Counted from the stretch's first letter, positions 27,716 to 36,432 are shown. The stretch is 57,626 bases of DNA from Candidatus Poribacteria bacterium (GCA_028820845.1 JAPPII010000018.1:1-57626); one strand, 5' to 3'. Notes: a model not told the origin generated them from the sequence alone. Made by a program: numbers and translations.

Positions 27716-29962
27716 TCAGTCGATGACAATCTGTTCGATAGAATGCACAAACAACACATCTTTCACTTCATCATAACGCTGGAGTATTTGAGACAAGTCA
27801 TCAGAATTAAGGTCTTCGCCGGTTAATCCTGTGATGACGAGGTCAGCCTGAGCGGATTGATGGGACACTTCGTCTTCCAATGATTCCAAACTGTCATAGG
27901 AAACTGATGTCACATTTTGCATCGAGATTGGCAATCGTCCTTCTATCATGAGGGTCGAGAGTTTGTCCGCTTCTCGCTCAGCGTCTCTGGAATCGGAACA
28001 AGCGAAGAGTCTAATCTCTGCGCCTTTCCAGTCGGGATGTCCAATAATAATATACGCCAGCAAGAGCATCATCGGGGCATTATTTAGATTCTCCTCTGTC
28101 ACCCAGACATGGATGGAGGACTTATAACCGAAGCGGTACCCCGTGGATCTGAGGATTAGAATATTGAAAAGCGAATTTACAGCGATCCGCGTGCCTTGTT
28201 TGATCTCCTCAATTTCCTCTGGAGTCTCCTCATCAAACTCAAAGAGTATGGTATTGTTAGGCAACCCCGAAATCCCCGGCATCTGTGCTATTTGTGTGAT
28301 TGCAAGTTGAAACGTTGGACAAATCAGGGTATCAACGAAAACGCTGGCTCTACTGACCTCCGTCCGTTTAATGAGTTCATCAACGTGGAGGCGTGCCTTT
28401 ATCTCGTTTGGAAATGTGTAATCCCCAAGGTAGAGTTGAACGAAGTGTCCGAAACCGTGTCTGTGGCAGATCCACCGGAGCAAGTCGAAATGCCCAAGTC
28501 GATGTTCCCCTAAACGTGAAACGGCGACGATCGAAGGCCGCCATCCACCTTCAGAGGTCATAGCCCGACTTTTTTGGAGGGTCGTCTGCAACCAACGGGT
28601 TAGCTGAAACATTGTTCCTTGAAAGATTGCGGCAAAGTCGCGCTCGTCTTGACGGCTGCGGCGAAGCCCTATGTAGGTGCCACCCATGAGGACGAGCGCA
28701 ATCAGGGCATAGAACGCGCTAATCTGAACCATCATCAGCCCGCACATCACGGTCCCCAGCAGAGACAAATACCAACGAGAATGAAAGGTCGGACGATAAG
28801 ACGGATTGCCTGCGAAATGCTCAAGAAATGATACCGCACAGAGGGCTCCATAAGTTACCATAAAAAACATACTCAAAATTTGGGCGATAAAGTCCACATC
28901 GCCTATGACAACAAACACTATAGCAACAATACCCGACACACCCGTCGCGTACACGGGTTCTTGACTTTTTCCCACACCGGTTTCCATCAGACGATTCAGT
29001 CTCGGAATCGGAAAGACGTTATCACGGGCGAGCATTTGCAGCGTCCTTGGTGCCACCATGATTGAACCGAGGGCAGAGGATAGTGCGGCTGCGCCTAATC
29101 CGATATAGATTGCCGGACTCCAGAGGGCGACTTGCGCCATGATAAATTGGTCCTCATCCAGTGCCTCAGGTGTGGCACTCTGTCCCAATTTGACAGCAAC
29201 AAGGACGTATATTACCATACCGCCGAACGTCGCGCCGATTGTGCCGAGAGGTATACTCCGCCGAGGATTCTTTAGATCTCCCGACAACCCCAAGCCCGCA
29301 ATCATGCCTGTAAAGGCAGGGAAACAGGTCGCGAAAACCGTCCCAAAACCATCCGGATTTTCAATCCGCGCCGTAAGATTCAACCCCTCGGGTCGTATAG
29401 AGTCGGGCCCCTCACCAAATAGGAAAGCCAGAATTGAGACCGCAAGCATTACGCAGACGAACCAGAGAAGTTGTACCCCTACGCCTGCCCCTTTCGTCAG
29501 CATGATCACCAACATCAGGAACGTGCAAGGAATACTTACCCAGCGCGCATCTAAACCAAAGCCATAAGTAGCCTCAACCCATTCATAAACTGGTTGAAAG
29601 GCTTCCGCAAAAGCGACAATATAAAAAGCAACCGAGATCGCTTGCGAAATATACAGCGCGATGCCGATCGAACCTCCGATACTCGCACCGAAGGAACGAC
29701 TCACAATATAATACGCACCACCGCCAGCGACTCGGCGATTTGTCGCAATCTCAGACACTGCCAAAACGGTAGGGACTGTCACCAAATGCCCAAGCAGAAC
29801 AACCATAAGTGTCCCCCAGAGCCCAGCATGCGCGACAGCGTAACCGAACCGTAAAAAAAGGATAGCACCGAGGATTGTGCTAATTGAAGCTAAAAAAACA
29901 GGAGCTGTACCAAACCCGTGCCCATTTTGACTTTCAGATTTTTGTGACGCTTCTGAAAACAT
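27716..29962 (-). CDS. SLC12-like cation-chloride or amino-acid transporter (APC superfamily)
   Basis: A 748-residue inner-membrane transporter. About 12 hydrophobic helices lie in the first 440 residues. They contain the APC-type ILGAILFLRFGYAVAHAG and, near residue 215, FPAFTGMIAGLGLSGDLKNP-RRSIPLG. The latter is the signature of the eukaryotic-like Na-K-Cl cotransporter family. A 290-residue cytoplasmic C-terminal domain follows, with ENLNNAPMMLLLAYIIIGHPDWKGAEIRLF, as in SLC12 proteins. The ion specificity cannot be stated. ATG 29962 is preferred over GTG 29968 because AGGGGG lies five bases before it. Confidence 0.82.
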   Translation of the reverse strand: MFSEASQKSESQNGHGFGTAPVFLASISTILGAILFLRFGYAVAHAGLWGTLMVVLLGHLVTVPTVLAVSEIATNRRVAGGGAYYIVSRSFGASIGGSIGIALYISQAISVAFYIVAFAEAFQPVYEWVEATYGFGLDARWVSIPCTFLMLVIMLTKGAGVGVQLLWFVCVMLAVSILAFLFGEGPDSIRPEGLNLTARIENPDGFGTVFATCFPAFTGMIAGLGLSGDLKNPRRSIPLGTIGATFGGMVIYVLVAVKLGQSATPEALDEDQFIMAQVALWSPAIYIGLGAAALSSALGSIMVAPRTLQMLARDNVFPIPRLNRLMETGVGKSQEPVYATGVSGIVAIVFVVIGDVDFIAQILSMFFMVTYGALCAVSFLEHFAGNPSYRPTFHSRWYLSLLGTVMCGLMMVQISAFYALIALVLMGGTYIGLRRSRQDERDFAAIFQGTMFQLTRWLQTTLQKSRAMTSEGGWRPSIVAVSRLGEHRLGHFDLLRWICHRHGFGHFVQLYLGDYTFPNEIKARLHVDELIKRTEVSRASVFVDTLICPTFQLAITQIAQMPGISGLPNNTILFEFDEETPEEIEEIKQGTRIAVNSLFNILILRSTGYRFGYKSSIHVWVTEENLNNAPMMLLLAYIIIGHPDWKGAEIRLFACSDSRDAEREADKLSTLMIEGRLPISMQNVTSVSYDSLESLEDEVSHQSAQADLVITGLTGEDLNSDDLSQILQRYDEVKDVLFVHSIEQIVID

Positions 29963-29968
29963 ACGCAC

Positions 29969-30287
29969 CCCCTTAGTTTATGAAAACTTCTTAATATATG
30001 TAAAACTTCACGAAGTTCTCACAGACGAAATTATCGTGATTTTTTAGGAACACCGCTGAAGAACTAAATCTTTCGTTTTATCAATGATTAATACTAAAAT
30101 CACGCCATTCCCGCAATTATTATGCCATAAAAGCATTTCATAGGCAAGGAAAGCGTAGCATAAAACCATCTAAACCCAATGAACGGCACTCCAAAAACCT
30201 ATTTGACAAAAACTCCCAAATGCTCTACAGTGTATTTTAATCGCAAAATGACAACCCGAATTGACTGTAGAGATGGAGGTATTCATA
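29969..30287. promoter_or_regulatory. Divergent intergenic region with amidohydrolase promoter
   Basis: 319 bp. The clear element is a forward promoter, TTGACA at 30203-30208, 17 bp, TACAGT at 30226-30231, upstream of the amidohydrolase. GGAGG at 30275-30279 fixes its start. The remaining DNA is AT-rich, with no gene or repeat that I can support. Confidence 0.55.
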
Positions 30288-31313
30288 ATGCCTTATGGAG
30301 ATAATGACTGGCTCGCTTTAACCGAAGAACCGACACTGGAACCAGAGATCCCTATCTGCGATCCACATCACCACTTTTGGGATTTCCGAACCGAGCGGAT
30401 TCCTTACCAACGCTACTTGCTCCACGAGTTGATAGCAGACATCAATAGCGGACACAATGTGCGCTCTACTGTATTCGTTGAGGCGAGAGCGATGTACCGA
30501 GCCGATGGACCGGCGGAAATGCGTCCTGTCGGTGAGGTTGAATTCGTGCAAGGGTTGGCGGCTGCGAGTGCGAGCGGTCTATACGGCACGAGTCGCGCTG
30601 CCGCTGCGATTGTTGGACATGCGAACTTGAACCTCGGTGAGCGCGTCGAACCCGTACTGGAGGCACTACAAGCGGCAAGCCCGAATCGGTTTCGAGGGAT
30701 TCGCCATTCTGTCACTTGGGACCCACACCCGGAGATAGCAGGCGCGTCCGCTTACAGAGCAGAAGGACAACTAGAGCGTGAGGACTTCCGAGCAGGGGCG
30801 CGGGTGTTGGCAGGTATGGGGATGTCTTTTGAGGCTTGGATGTACGCGCCACAACTCCCTGAACTCGCTGATTTTGCGAAAGCCGTCCCTGATTTGACGA
30901 TTATCTCAAACCATATTGGCGGTTTGCTACGGGTCGGTCCTTACGGCGGTAAGGATGACGAGGTGCTGGCGAATTGGCGGGACGGCATCGCTGCAGTCGC
31001 GGCGTGTCCGAACGTTCACATGAAACTTGGTGGTATTGGGATGCCTCGTACGGGTTTTGACTGGCACGAACGGGAAGAACCAATTGGCTCTGAAGAGTTG
31101 GCGGAATCTATGGCCCCCTTTATGAACTATTGTATTGATCAGTTTGGTCCAGAGCGGTGTATGTTCGAGAGCAACTTCCCTGTTGATAAGGTTTCGTTCT
31201 CGTACAATGTGATGTATAATGCGTTCAAACGGTTGTCATCGGGATATTCGGAGAGTGAACGTGCTGCGCTGTTTCACGATACGGCTGTTCGTGTGTATCG
31301 GATAGATGTATGA
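30288..31313 (+). CDS. Amidohydrolase family 2 protein (lactonase-like)
   Basis: A 341-residue TIM-barrel metal hydrolase of the amidohydrolase-2 type, which includes dicarboxylate lactonases. The metal motif is CDPHHHFWD near residue 22; later HxD-type positions are ISNHIGG and MFESNFPVDK near the end, where the Asp of a barrel strand is expected. FRGIRHSVTWDP is typical of this family. The start is set by GGAGG eight bases upstream. The natural substrate is unknown. Confidence 0.85.
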   Translation: MPYGDNDWLALTEEPTLEPEIPICDPHHHFWDFRTERIPYQRYLLHELIADINSGHNVRSTVFVEARAMYRADGPAEMRPVGEVEFVQGLAAASASGLYGTSRAAAAIVGHANLNLGERVEPVLEALQAASPNRFRGIRHSVTWDPHPEIAGASAYRAEGQLEREDFRAGARVLAGMGMSFEAWMYAPQLPELADFAKAVPDLTIISNHIGGLLRVGPYGGKDDEVLANWRDGIAAVAACPNVHMKLGGIGMPRTGFDWHEREEPIGSEELAESMAPFMNYCIDQFGPERCMFESNFPVDKVSFSYNVMYNAFKRLSSGYSESERAALFHDTAVRVYRIDV

Positions 31314-31356
31314 GGAAACATCTAATCCTACAAATCCGCGATTTTGCACCGAATAA

Positions 31357-31508
31357 AACGTGAGTTTGATAAACGTAGGATGTCGGGTTTCGCTCCTGCT
31401 ATTTAGGCAGAATGTGCCTTGAAAACGACATATTTGTGCCCATTATAGGGTTTTTCGTGTATATTTACCGCTCTACCCGACCTACAGATTTATTTTCAAG
31501 CTCACGTT
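31357..31508. mobile_element. MITE-like 152-bp inverted-repeat element
   Basis: Thirteen-base ends AACGTGAGTTTGA (31357-31369) and TCAAGCTCACGTT (31496-31508) are inverted with one mismatch. Further in, a GTAGG..GTCGGGT arm faces ACCCGACCTAC, making a long imperfect palindrome. No ORF is inside. Its right end touches the last bases of the RelE-like toxin gene. Confidence 0.5.
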
Positions 31509-31764
31509 AATAAACATTGCTACGGTGCCCAACTTCATGCACAAAAACCTCTTGGGTTCTTGCATTGAAGGAGTAAAGGACTCGATAATGTTTGGCAACT
31601 GTTAGACTGAATTTGCCTCTGTGTATACCTTTCAATGCTTTTTTCGGGTGTTCATCCCAATTTGCACATAAATTTTCCAGTTTTTCGAGTACTCTTGCCC
31701 GGATTGTGGGATGTAAACGCTGCATATCCGATCTCGCCCCGGATCTTAGCACTAACGTGTACAT
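31507..31764 (-). CDS. RelE/ParE-family toxin
   Basis: An 85-residue toxin of the RelE/ParE fold. It starts YTLVLRSGARSDMQRL, then has KALKGIHRGKFSLTVAKHYRVLYSF and ends VFVHEVGHRSNVY, the classic layout whose Lys/Arg/His residues support ribosome-dependent mRNA cleavage in RelE. It overlaps the upstream antitoxin gene by 13 bp. AAGGAG lies inside the antitoxin end, so translation is coupled. The neighbouring repeat element touches its stop. Confidence 0.88.
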   Translation of the reverse strand: MYTLVLRSGARSDMQRLHPTIRARVLEKLENLCANWDEHPKKALKGIHRGKFSLTVAKHYRVLYSFNARTQEVFVHEVGHRSNVY

Positions 31765-32447
31765 TTCAATTTTACCCCAAACTCCTTAGCAACCTCCTCA
31801 AGTGAAATCGTTTCTGCTGTGCCAGCTTCGATTTCTGCTATACTTTGATCAATCCTCTCAATAACTTCCGGGCGGAATTCCAATCCTTCGTCCGGATCGT
31901 AGTGATAATCTTCAAAAGCACCCTCCAGAAGTTCATAGGCGACGTAAAACTCTCGAAATGCCACTTCTAACTCTTTATCTGAAGGATTTTTATCAAGCAG
32001 CACAACAAGCCTCTCACGTACTGGGAAGATATCTTGGGTGACGAGGTCGCGAAGCAAAGCTCGGTATTCTTCCATTGATAAGTCAGTGATTTTTTTTTCT
32101 GGCATCGGATCACTGTTGAGGTAGATCCCCATCCGTCTGAAGTTCCGTTCTTTAAGAGTCGTCTTCCGATTAGCGAGGACATATTCGCGCTGCCGTTTGA
32201 GTTTTTTAACGAGTGGTGTATCCTGTGTGAGTCCTTCAAGCGGATCTTCTTCGTAATCCTCTAACCAATAGGCGAAATCTACATAGTCGCCGTGGAAGTG
32301 AAAGAATTCTGCATCCAGTGCCTCGCGCGGACCCTCCTTTGCGAGTAATGCAGCAAGGCGTTCCCGCGATTTGAAGAGTTCCTCGTTAACGAGCGTGTGG
32401 AGTAACTCCCGGAATTCGATAGGGTTCATCTCCGTAATGTTTGGCAT
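31752..32447 (-). CDS. Antitoxin with internally duplicated domain
   Basis: A 231-residue partner of the RelE-like toxin. Residues about 8-38 (EFRELLHTLVNEELFKSRERLAALL) and 118-150 (EYRALLRDLVTQDIFPVRERLVVLL) are clear copies of the same unit, and the following DYxxDPxEGL stretch also repeats. The C-terminus TISLEEVAKEFGVKL is a typical toxin-binding antitoxin tail. The length is about twice that of a usual antitoxin. The start at 32447 is set by GGAGAA; an upstream ATG lacks one. Promoter TTGGAC-N18-TATACT at 32511-32482. Confidence 0.75.
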   Translation of the reverse strand: MPNITEMNPIEFRELLHTLVNEELFKSRERLAALLAKEGPREALDAEFFHFHGDYVDFAYWLEDYEEDPLEGLTQDTPLVKKLKRQREYVLANRKTTLKERNFRRMGIYLNSDPMPEKKITDLSMEEYRALLRDLVTQDIFPVRERLVVLLDKNPSDKELEVAFREFYVAYELLEGAFEDYHYDPDEGLEFRPEVIERIDQSIAEIEAGTAETISLEEVAKEFGVKLKCTR

Positions 32448-32481
32448 GATGTTCTCCGTATGTTTTACAACCTTGGCGTTA

Positions 32482-32511
32482 AGTATAACATAAAATCCAA
32501 TTGATGTCCAA
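32482..32511 (-). promoter_or_regulatory. Toxin-antitoxin promoter
   Basis: Minus-strand TTGGAC (32511-32506), 18 bp, TATACT (32487-32482), about 35 bp upstream of the antitoxin start. It faces the divergent promoter of the phosphoribosyltransferase gene 30 bp away. Confidence 0.5.
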
Positions 32512-32541
32512 TATAGAAGCTTGAATTGCTGTGAAATTTGG

Positions 32542-32570
32542 TTGATACCCTTCACAAAACATGGTATACT
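32542..32570 (+). promoter_or_regulatory. Promoter of the phosphoribosyltransferase-DprA pair
   Basis: TTGATA at 32542-32547, 17 bp, TATACT at 32565-32570. The transcript would start near 32577 and carry an AGGAGGA site at 32584-32590. Confidence 0.65.
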
Positions 32571-32595
32571 TCTTCACAAAGGCAGGAGGACACAA

Positions 32596-32613
32596 ATGGT
32601 GCCAGAACTATGA
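32596..32613 (+). CDS. Five-codon leader ORF (MVPEL)
   Basis: AGGAGGA at 32584-32590 is ideally spaced for ATG 32596, not for the phosphoribosyltransferase ATG at 32610. The reading ATG GTG CCA GAA CTA TGA ends so that its TGA overlaps the next ATG (ATGA). This suggests that ribosomes load on the mini-ORF and reinitiate on the main gene. Too short to prove by sequence alone. Confidence 0.4.
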   Translation: MVPEL

Positions 32614-33215
32614 CAGATATCAACCCACAAGAAATTCGCGGTAATTGGCGAGCAGGTTGGGCTTTAGACATTCATACACTATCAAGTCGTCCTTTGCCGG
32701 GCGGAGGATATGATACGAAACGACCCGAGTTTGGTGAATGGGTCTATCAGTTAAAATATCGACACGATAGAACCAAACTTCAACCTATAGCAGAAGTTGC
32801 TGCCAAATTCGTTAAAGAAGAATTTGCCGTTGATGGATATCCGATCCTTCCATATCTGAAGGCGACTCTTCCGATCCCACCCTCAGATCAAAATAGAAAT
32901 TTTCAGCCTGTTACCGAAGTCGCACAGGAAATAGGGAAACTTCTAAGTGTACCGGTCCGAATGGATTATCTGATGAAAGTAAAGCAGACAGTACCCCTCA
33001 AGAATCTTCCAAACATAGAGAGTAAACGTGAACAACTCCGTGGGGCGTTTGTGGTGCAGTCCCAAGATTTGAAAAATCAATGCGTTTTGTTGGTTGATGA
33101 CCTCTATGACTCAGGAACTACTTTAACAGAGGCAACCAAAGCTCTCTATGAACAGAGCGGTGTTCAACATGTTCTCGTCTTAACCCTCACTCGAACACGG
33201 ACAGGTCGTAATTGA
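32610..33215 (+). CDS. Phosphoribosyltransferase-domain protein, possible ShosT-like toxin
   Basis: A 201-residue protein with a ComF-like phosphoribosyltransferase domain. The PRPP motif is VLLVDDLYDSGTTLTEA near residue 165, and the early strand is LPIPPSD. The N-terminal part (RGNWRAGWALDIHTLSS) lacks ComF's zinc cysteines. It is followed 49 bp on by a DprA-like gene. In the described ShosTA antiphage system, a phosphoribosyltransferase-domain toxin is paired with a DprA-domain antitoxin, so this pair may be of that kind. Alternative: nucleotide salvage or a competence-type role. Confidence 0.7.
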   Translation: MTDINPQEIRGNWRAGWALDIHTLSSRPLPGGGYDTKRPEFGEWVYQLKYRHDRTKLQPIAEVAAKFVKEEFAVDGYPILPYLKATLPIPPSDQNRNFQPVTEVAQEIGKLLSVPVRMDYLMKVKQTVPLKNLPNIESKREQLRGAFVVQSQDLKNQCVLLVDDLYDSGTTLTEATKALYEQSGVQHVLVLTLTRTRTGRN

Positions 33216-33264
33216 GGTTATGAACTCCGAGGTTACCAAAATCAAGCCAAACAAGGACAGAAAA

Positions 33265-34227
33265 ATGAGCATTAACAGAGATTATTTCTGGTTTCGACTC
33301 TTTAAGACGCGTGGGATAGGTCCCAAATTACTGGTTTCGATTGCCGAAATCTTGGAAGCAGACAACCTAAACCCAGAAATATTACCGCGAAGCCAAAGTG
33401 AACTCTCAGCACAATTTCCGAAATTAGCGAAAATTCTTAATGGAAAAATCCGTGCAGAGGATAGAGAGAAGGTGTCAAAAGAGTACGAGGAACTCAAAAG
33501 GCAAGGGGTCAATATCATTTATCCCGGGCACCCCGATCTTCAGCCACACATCCTTGAAATTTCACCAATTCTATTTGTTAAAGGGCGGCAGAAACGGCTT
33601 ATGTCAGATAGTGTCGCAATCGTTGGGGCGCGGAACGTATCAGATATAGGGATTCGTATTGCGAAAAAACTCGCTGGAGATCTCGCAGACGAAGGGTTAA
33701 ACATCGTCTCTGGATACGCCAAAGGGGTTGATTCGGAAGCACACTTAGGTGCATTAGAGGCGGAAGGAACAACAACACTCGTACTTCCTCACGGTATCAA
33801 GCAGCTGCATCAAAAAAGTGCATTTAAGAAGTTCAATTGGGATCAAGACGTACTCGCCGTTTCGCAATTTGACCCAAATTCCAGGTGGCGGGCGCGCAAT
33901 GCAATGGTGCGGAATAAACTTGTGTGCGGACTATCTAAGGCGGTTGTTGTTATTGAATCAGGACCCGAGCGAAATGAGCAAGGCAAAATGAGTGGAACCT
34001 TCAGTGCCGCAAAAACGGCACTCAGTATGGATTTACCGCTTTTCGTTCTCAATCCAAACTGTCTTGACGATGCCCCAAAAGGCAATGCCGAACTGATTAA
34101 GTTGGGCGGTTATAGTCTTGATCCTGTCAATGGTGCAAAGGAAATTGTTGAACGTATCTTCGTCAAAAAGGCGAAGCCTGCTTCAATTGCAAATCAAAAT
34201 TCTACTGAGCAATTGTCACTCTTTTAA
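33265..34227 (+). CDS. DprA/Smf-like protein, possible ShosA-like antitoxin
   Basis: A 320-residue Rossmann-fold DprA family member. SVAIVGARNVSDIGIRIAKKL, NIVSGYAKGVDSEAHLGAL and TTLVLPHGI are the core motifs; an N-terminal SAM-like helical region precedes them. In housekeeping DprA the protein loads RecA on incoming single-stranded DNA. Here its pairing with a phosphoribosyltransferase gene suggests a defence role instead. The start at 33265 is set by AAGGACAG, and an ATG at 33220 would overlap the leader. The C-terminal EQLSLF resembles a clamp-binding peptide (QLxLF). Confidence 0.78.
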   Translation: MSINRDYFWFRLFKTRGIGPKLLVSIAEILEADNLNPEILPRSQSELSAQFPKLAKILNGKIRAEDREKVSKEYEELKRQGVNIIYPGHPDLQPHILEISPILFVKGRQKRLMSDSVAIVGARNVSDIGIRIAKKLAGDLADEGLNIVSGYAKGVDSEAHLGALEAEGTTTLVLPHGIKQLHQKSAFKKFNWDQDVLAVSQFDPNSRWRARNAMVRNKLVCGLSKAVVVIESGPERNEQGKMSGTFSAAKTALSMDLPLFVLNPNCLDDAPKGNAELIKLGGYSLDPVNGAKEIVERIFVKKAKPASIANQNSTEQLSLF

Positions 34228-34309
34228 GGATTTCCAGACATCCTAACCGGAGTTTGTAGCGTATCGCTGTCGAGTGGGGTTATGCCGCCATACGTATCAA
34301 GTGTATGTG

Positions 34310-35383
34310 TCATAGGTTCTGTCTCCGCTGCATTTCAGTGTTGACGACGCGAATCCCAGCAATCGTTTCGTTAATCTGCCTGTTTGTCCGGTCTCGAAAC
34401 CCGCATTTGCGTGCGTTGTTCCGAATGTATGCCCCACATAGGTGGTATCCGACGCATTGTGGGATCTCCCAGAGTGCGTCCATCACTTGTTGATAGTGGT
34501 CTGTATCGTGCAAACGGTTCGCCGTTGGTGGCCAGCTTGTGTCACTGTGAGCGCGTATATGTCCCGCCGCGTCTGCCAGCAGCACCGGTCGGTCTGCGAA
34601 GCCTGCCCAGCGTTGCATCTTCGTAGCAATATTCGCTACCGTCCCAAAACATTGAAAACTGAGCACATCAATGTAGGGCAGTGCTGCTTGGACGACTTCC
34701 TCGGGTAGCACTGCGTTTGCTTCCCAACGGTCACCCAAGATTAGGTGGTTCGGGTCGTAGCGACGGATAGCGTCATGGGTGACCTTATAGTAACGTTCGG
34801 CAATCGCCGAGAGTTCGCGTCGTCCCGCTTCTGATTCGAGCAGGTCTGGATCGACCAACGACCCGCGCCACTTTGTGGTAGGCGAGGCGTGCACCCACTG
34901 CGGACAATCGCAGTAGAAGTAGCCAATTAGCTTGGGATCATCCCGCAAGCGTACGCACTCATCGCGGGCGACATAGTCGCACCACTCTTCAAAATCGGGG
35001 CTCATAAGATCAGGCATACGAACTTCAACCTGCCACTGATGTGCCTCAGTGAAAGGTAGCAGATGGCAGTAAGGCATGTCCGCCCATTGGTACTCCTCAT
35101 AAGTAAAGGGTCGCGAATGCCGATGGTAGCCGTCAGTGATAATTACGACTTCCTGAGTCCAGCCAATCGTGTTAAAGCCCCAATCCCGCAGATCATCGGC
35201 GACTGCGCGGAGCCACTGTTCATGACTGTTGGCGAACTCGCCTTCCCACACGCCATCTGACTCTACATACCGCAACGCAGCCGAGTCGATATGGTTCATG
35301 CCGATGGACCAGAAAGGTGCACCGTCGGGTGTAATGAACCACCAACGTCCGTCCCGCTTTTCAACCGTGTAAAAGTCTGCCAT
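34310..35383 (-). CDS. Agarase-like glycoside hydrolase (TIM barrel)
   Basis: A 357-residue protein whose start, RDGRWWFITPDGAPFWSIGMNHID, matches the opening of GH50/GH86 agarase-type enzymes. LRDWGFNTIGWTQ, KLIGYFYCDCPQW and DPNHLILGDRWEANA are strands expected of a retaining TIM-barrel hydrolase; acidic residues near GDRWE could be catalytic. There is no signal peptide, so it is perhaps cytoplasmic. The start at 35383 was chosen since the conserved part begins right after; AAGGA lies about 12 bases upstream. Substrate unknown. Confidence 0.65.
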   Translation of the reverse strand: MADFYTVEKRDGRWWFITPDGAPFWSIGMNHIDSAALRYVESDGVWEGEFANSHEQWLRAVADDLRDWGFNTIGWTQEVVIITDGYHRHSRPFTYEEYQWADMPYCHLLPFTEAHQWQVEVRMPDLMSPDFEEWCDYVARDECVRLRDDPKLIGYFYCDCPQWVHASPTTKWRGSLVDPDLLESEAGRRELSAIAERYYKVTHDAIRRYDPNHLILGDRWEANAVLPEEVVQAALPYIDVLSFQCFGTVANIATKMQRWAGFADRPVLLADAAGHIRAHSDTSWPPTANRLHDTDHYQQVMDALWEIPQCVGYHLCGAYIRNNARKCGFRDRTNRQINETIAGIRVVNTEMQRRQNL

Positions 35384-35418
35384 TGTGGTTGGTGTTCCTT
35401 TAATAATAAAACACAAAA

Positions 35419-35444
35419 GCGCAATGAATTGCGCTACTACAAAC
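35419..35444. repeat. Extragenic hairpin with TACTACAAAC tail
   Basis: GCGCAAT-GA-ATTGCGC followed by TACTACAAAC. The same element, with a compensating C-to-G/G-to-C pair, occurs at 40714-40739. Member of a dispersed hairpin family. Confidence 0.7.
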
Positions 35445-35472
35445 AGAAATTATTGAGGTCCGCTTTTTAGAT

Positions 35473-36432
35473 TCACTTTCTCGGCGGTTTAATCATCAAG
35501 TCTTCAACGATACGGACAAACTCACTATCCGACACCTTTGGATCCAGATAAGACCGAAAGCCTTGTTTCATCTCCCATTCATACCCATTCGACAATCTAC
35601 CTTTGCCTTCTGTGACCTCAGTGAAATAGTCACCAACACCGCGGACACCGTATAAGACAGCCAACTGATCCCAACTGGAACGTCCCCTATACTGCCCGTT
35701 AAAACGTCGATAATACGCTTCACGCACAGGATTTTCAGCAGCTGTTTCCGCAAGTCTGGCACCGGTATGGACAGACTCTCCATAGTGGCTGATAACAAGG
35801 TGTGTGGGCCAATTGTGGATAACATATTCTGATTTATCAATCTGATTGTGACGAACTGTGTTGTACGGATCATCAACAACCAACGCCATCACCACGAGTT
35901 CGATGACTTTCTGCTTAACGAGGTTAGAATCGGTTTTCAGGAGATCGTAGAGATTGTTGAGGAAACCGACGCTGATAATTGTTACCGAGTCATCGGGTTG
36001 TTCACTAAGCACCTGTCGGTAAAGCTCCAAAGAACTCGGTGTAGGAGTGGTCGGGAGATGATGTGGAAAATTAGCGAGTGCATCCAGATAACTGGATTCA
36101 TCAGGATCAGCGAGATCACCTTTATAGATACCAATGGGAATGTCTTCGCGGTTGTACCACGTATTTATCGCACAAATAGCGTTGGCAGCACTCGGATGTA
36201 CTTCGTTGAAACTAACAGCAAGGATCTCAGTCTCTCCACTATCTGCCAAGGCATGAAGCACAGCCAATGCCCCTACATCATCTACGTCTGTAGACATATC
36301 GGTCTCAAATATTACTTTTTTAAGGTTCATTTTCTCAGCACCTTCTGCCAGTAAATTAGACGGTGTTATTATCACAACCAAGAACGTCAATATTGCTACA
36401 AGGCACGAAATCTTAAAGTTCTGCTCTAACAT
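35473..36432 (-). CDS. Secreted nucleoside-hydrolase-like protein
   Basis: A 319-residue protein with a signal peptide (about residues 8-29, ending LLAEG). The calcium-binding aspartate cluster ETDMSTDVDDVGAL near residue 43 is the nucleoside hydrolase signature. SVGFLNNLYDLL and VIELVVMAL follow the fold's later strands. The group may hydrolyse ribosides or act as a related DUF1593-type glycosidase in the periplasm. GGAGA lies six bases before the start. A long gene-poor region follows upstream. Confidence 0.75.
   Translation of the reverse strand: MLEQNFKISCLVAILTFLVVIITPSNLLAEGAEKMNLKKVIFETDMSTDVDDVGALAVLHALADSGETEILAVSFNEVHPSAANAICAINTWYNREDIPIGIYKGDLADPDESSYLDALANFPHHLPTTPTPSSLELYRQVLSEQPDDSVTIISVGFLNNLYDLLKTDSNLVKQKVIELVVMALVVDDPYNTVRHNQIDKSEYVIHNWPTHLVISHYGESVHTGARLAETAAENPVREAYYRRFNGQYRGRSSWDQLAVLYGVRGVGDYFTEVTEGKGRLSNGYEWEMKQGFRSYLDPKVSDSEFVRIVEDLMIKPPRK

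Noticed and set aside
32538-32609. Longer phosphoribosyltransferase start at 32538
   Set aside because: That start lies inside the promoter (-35 at 32542), and the extra residues look random.
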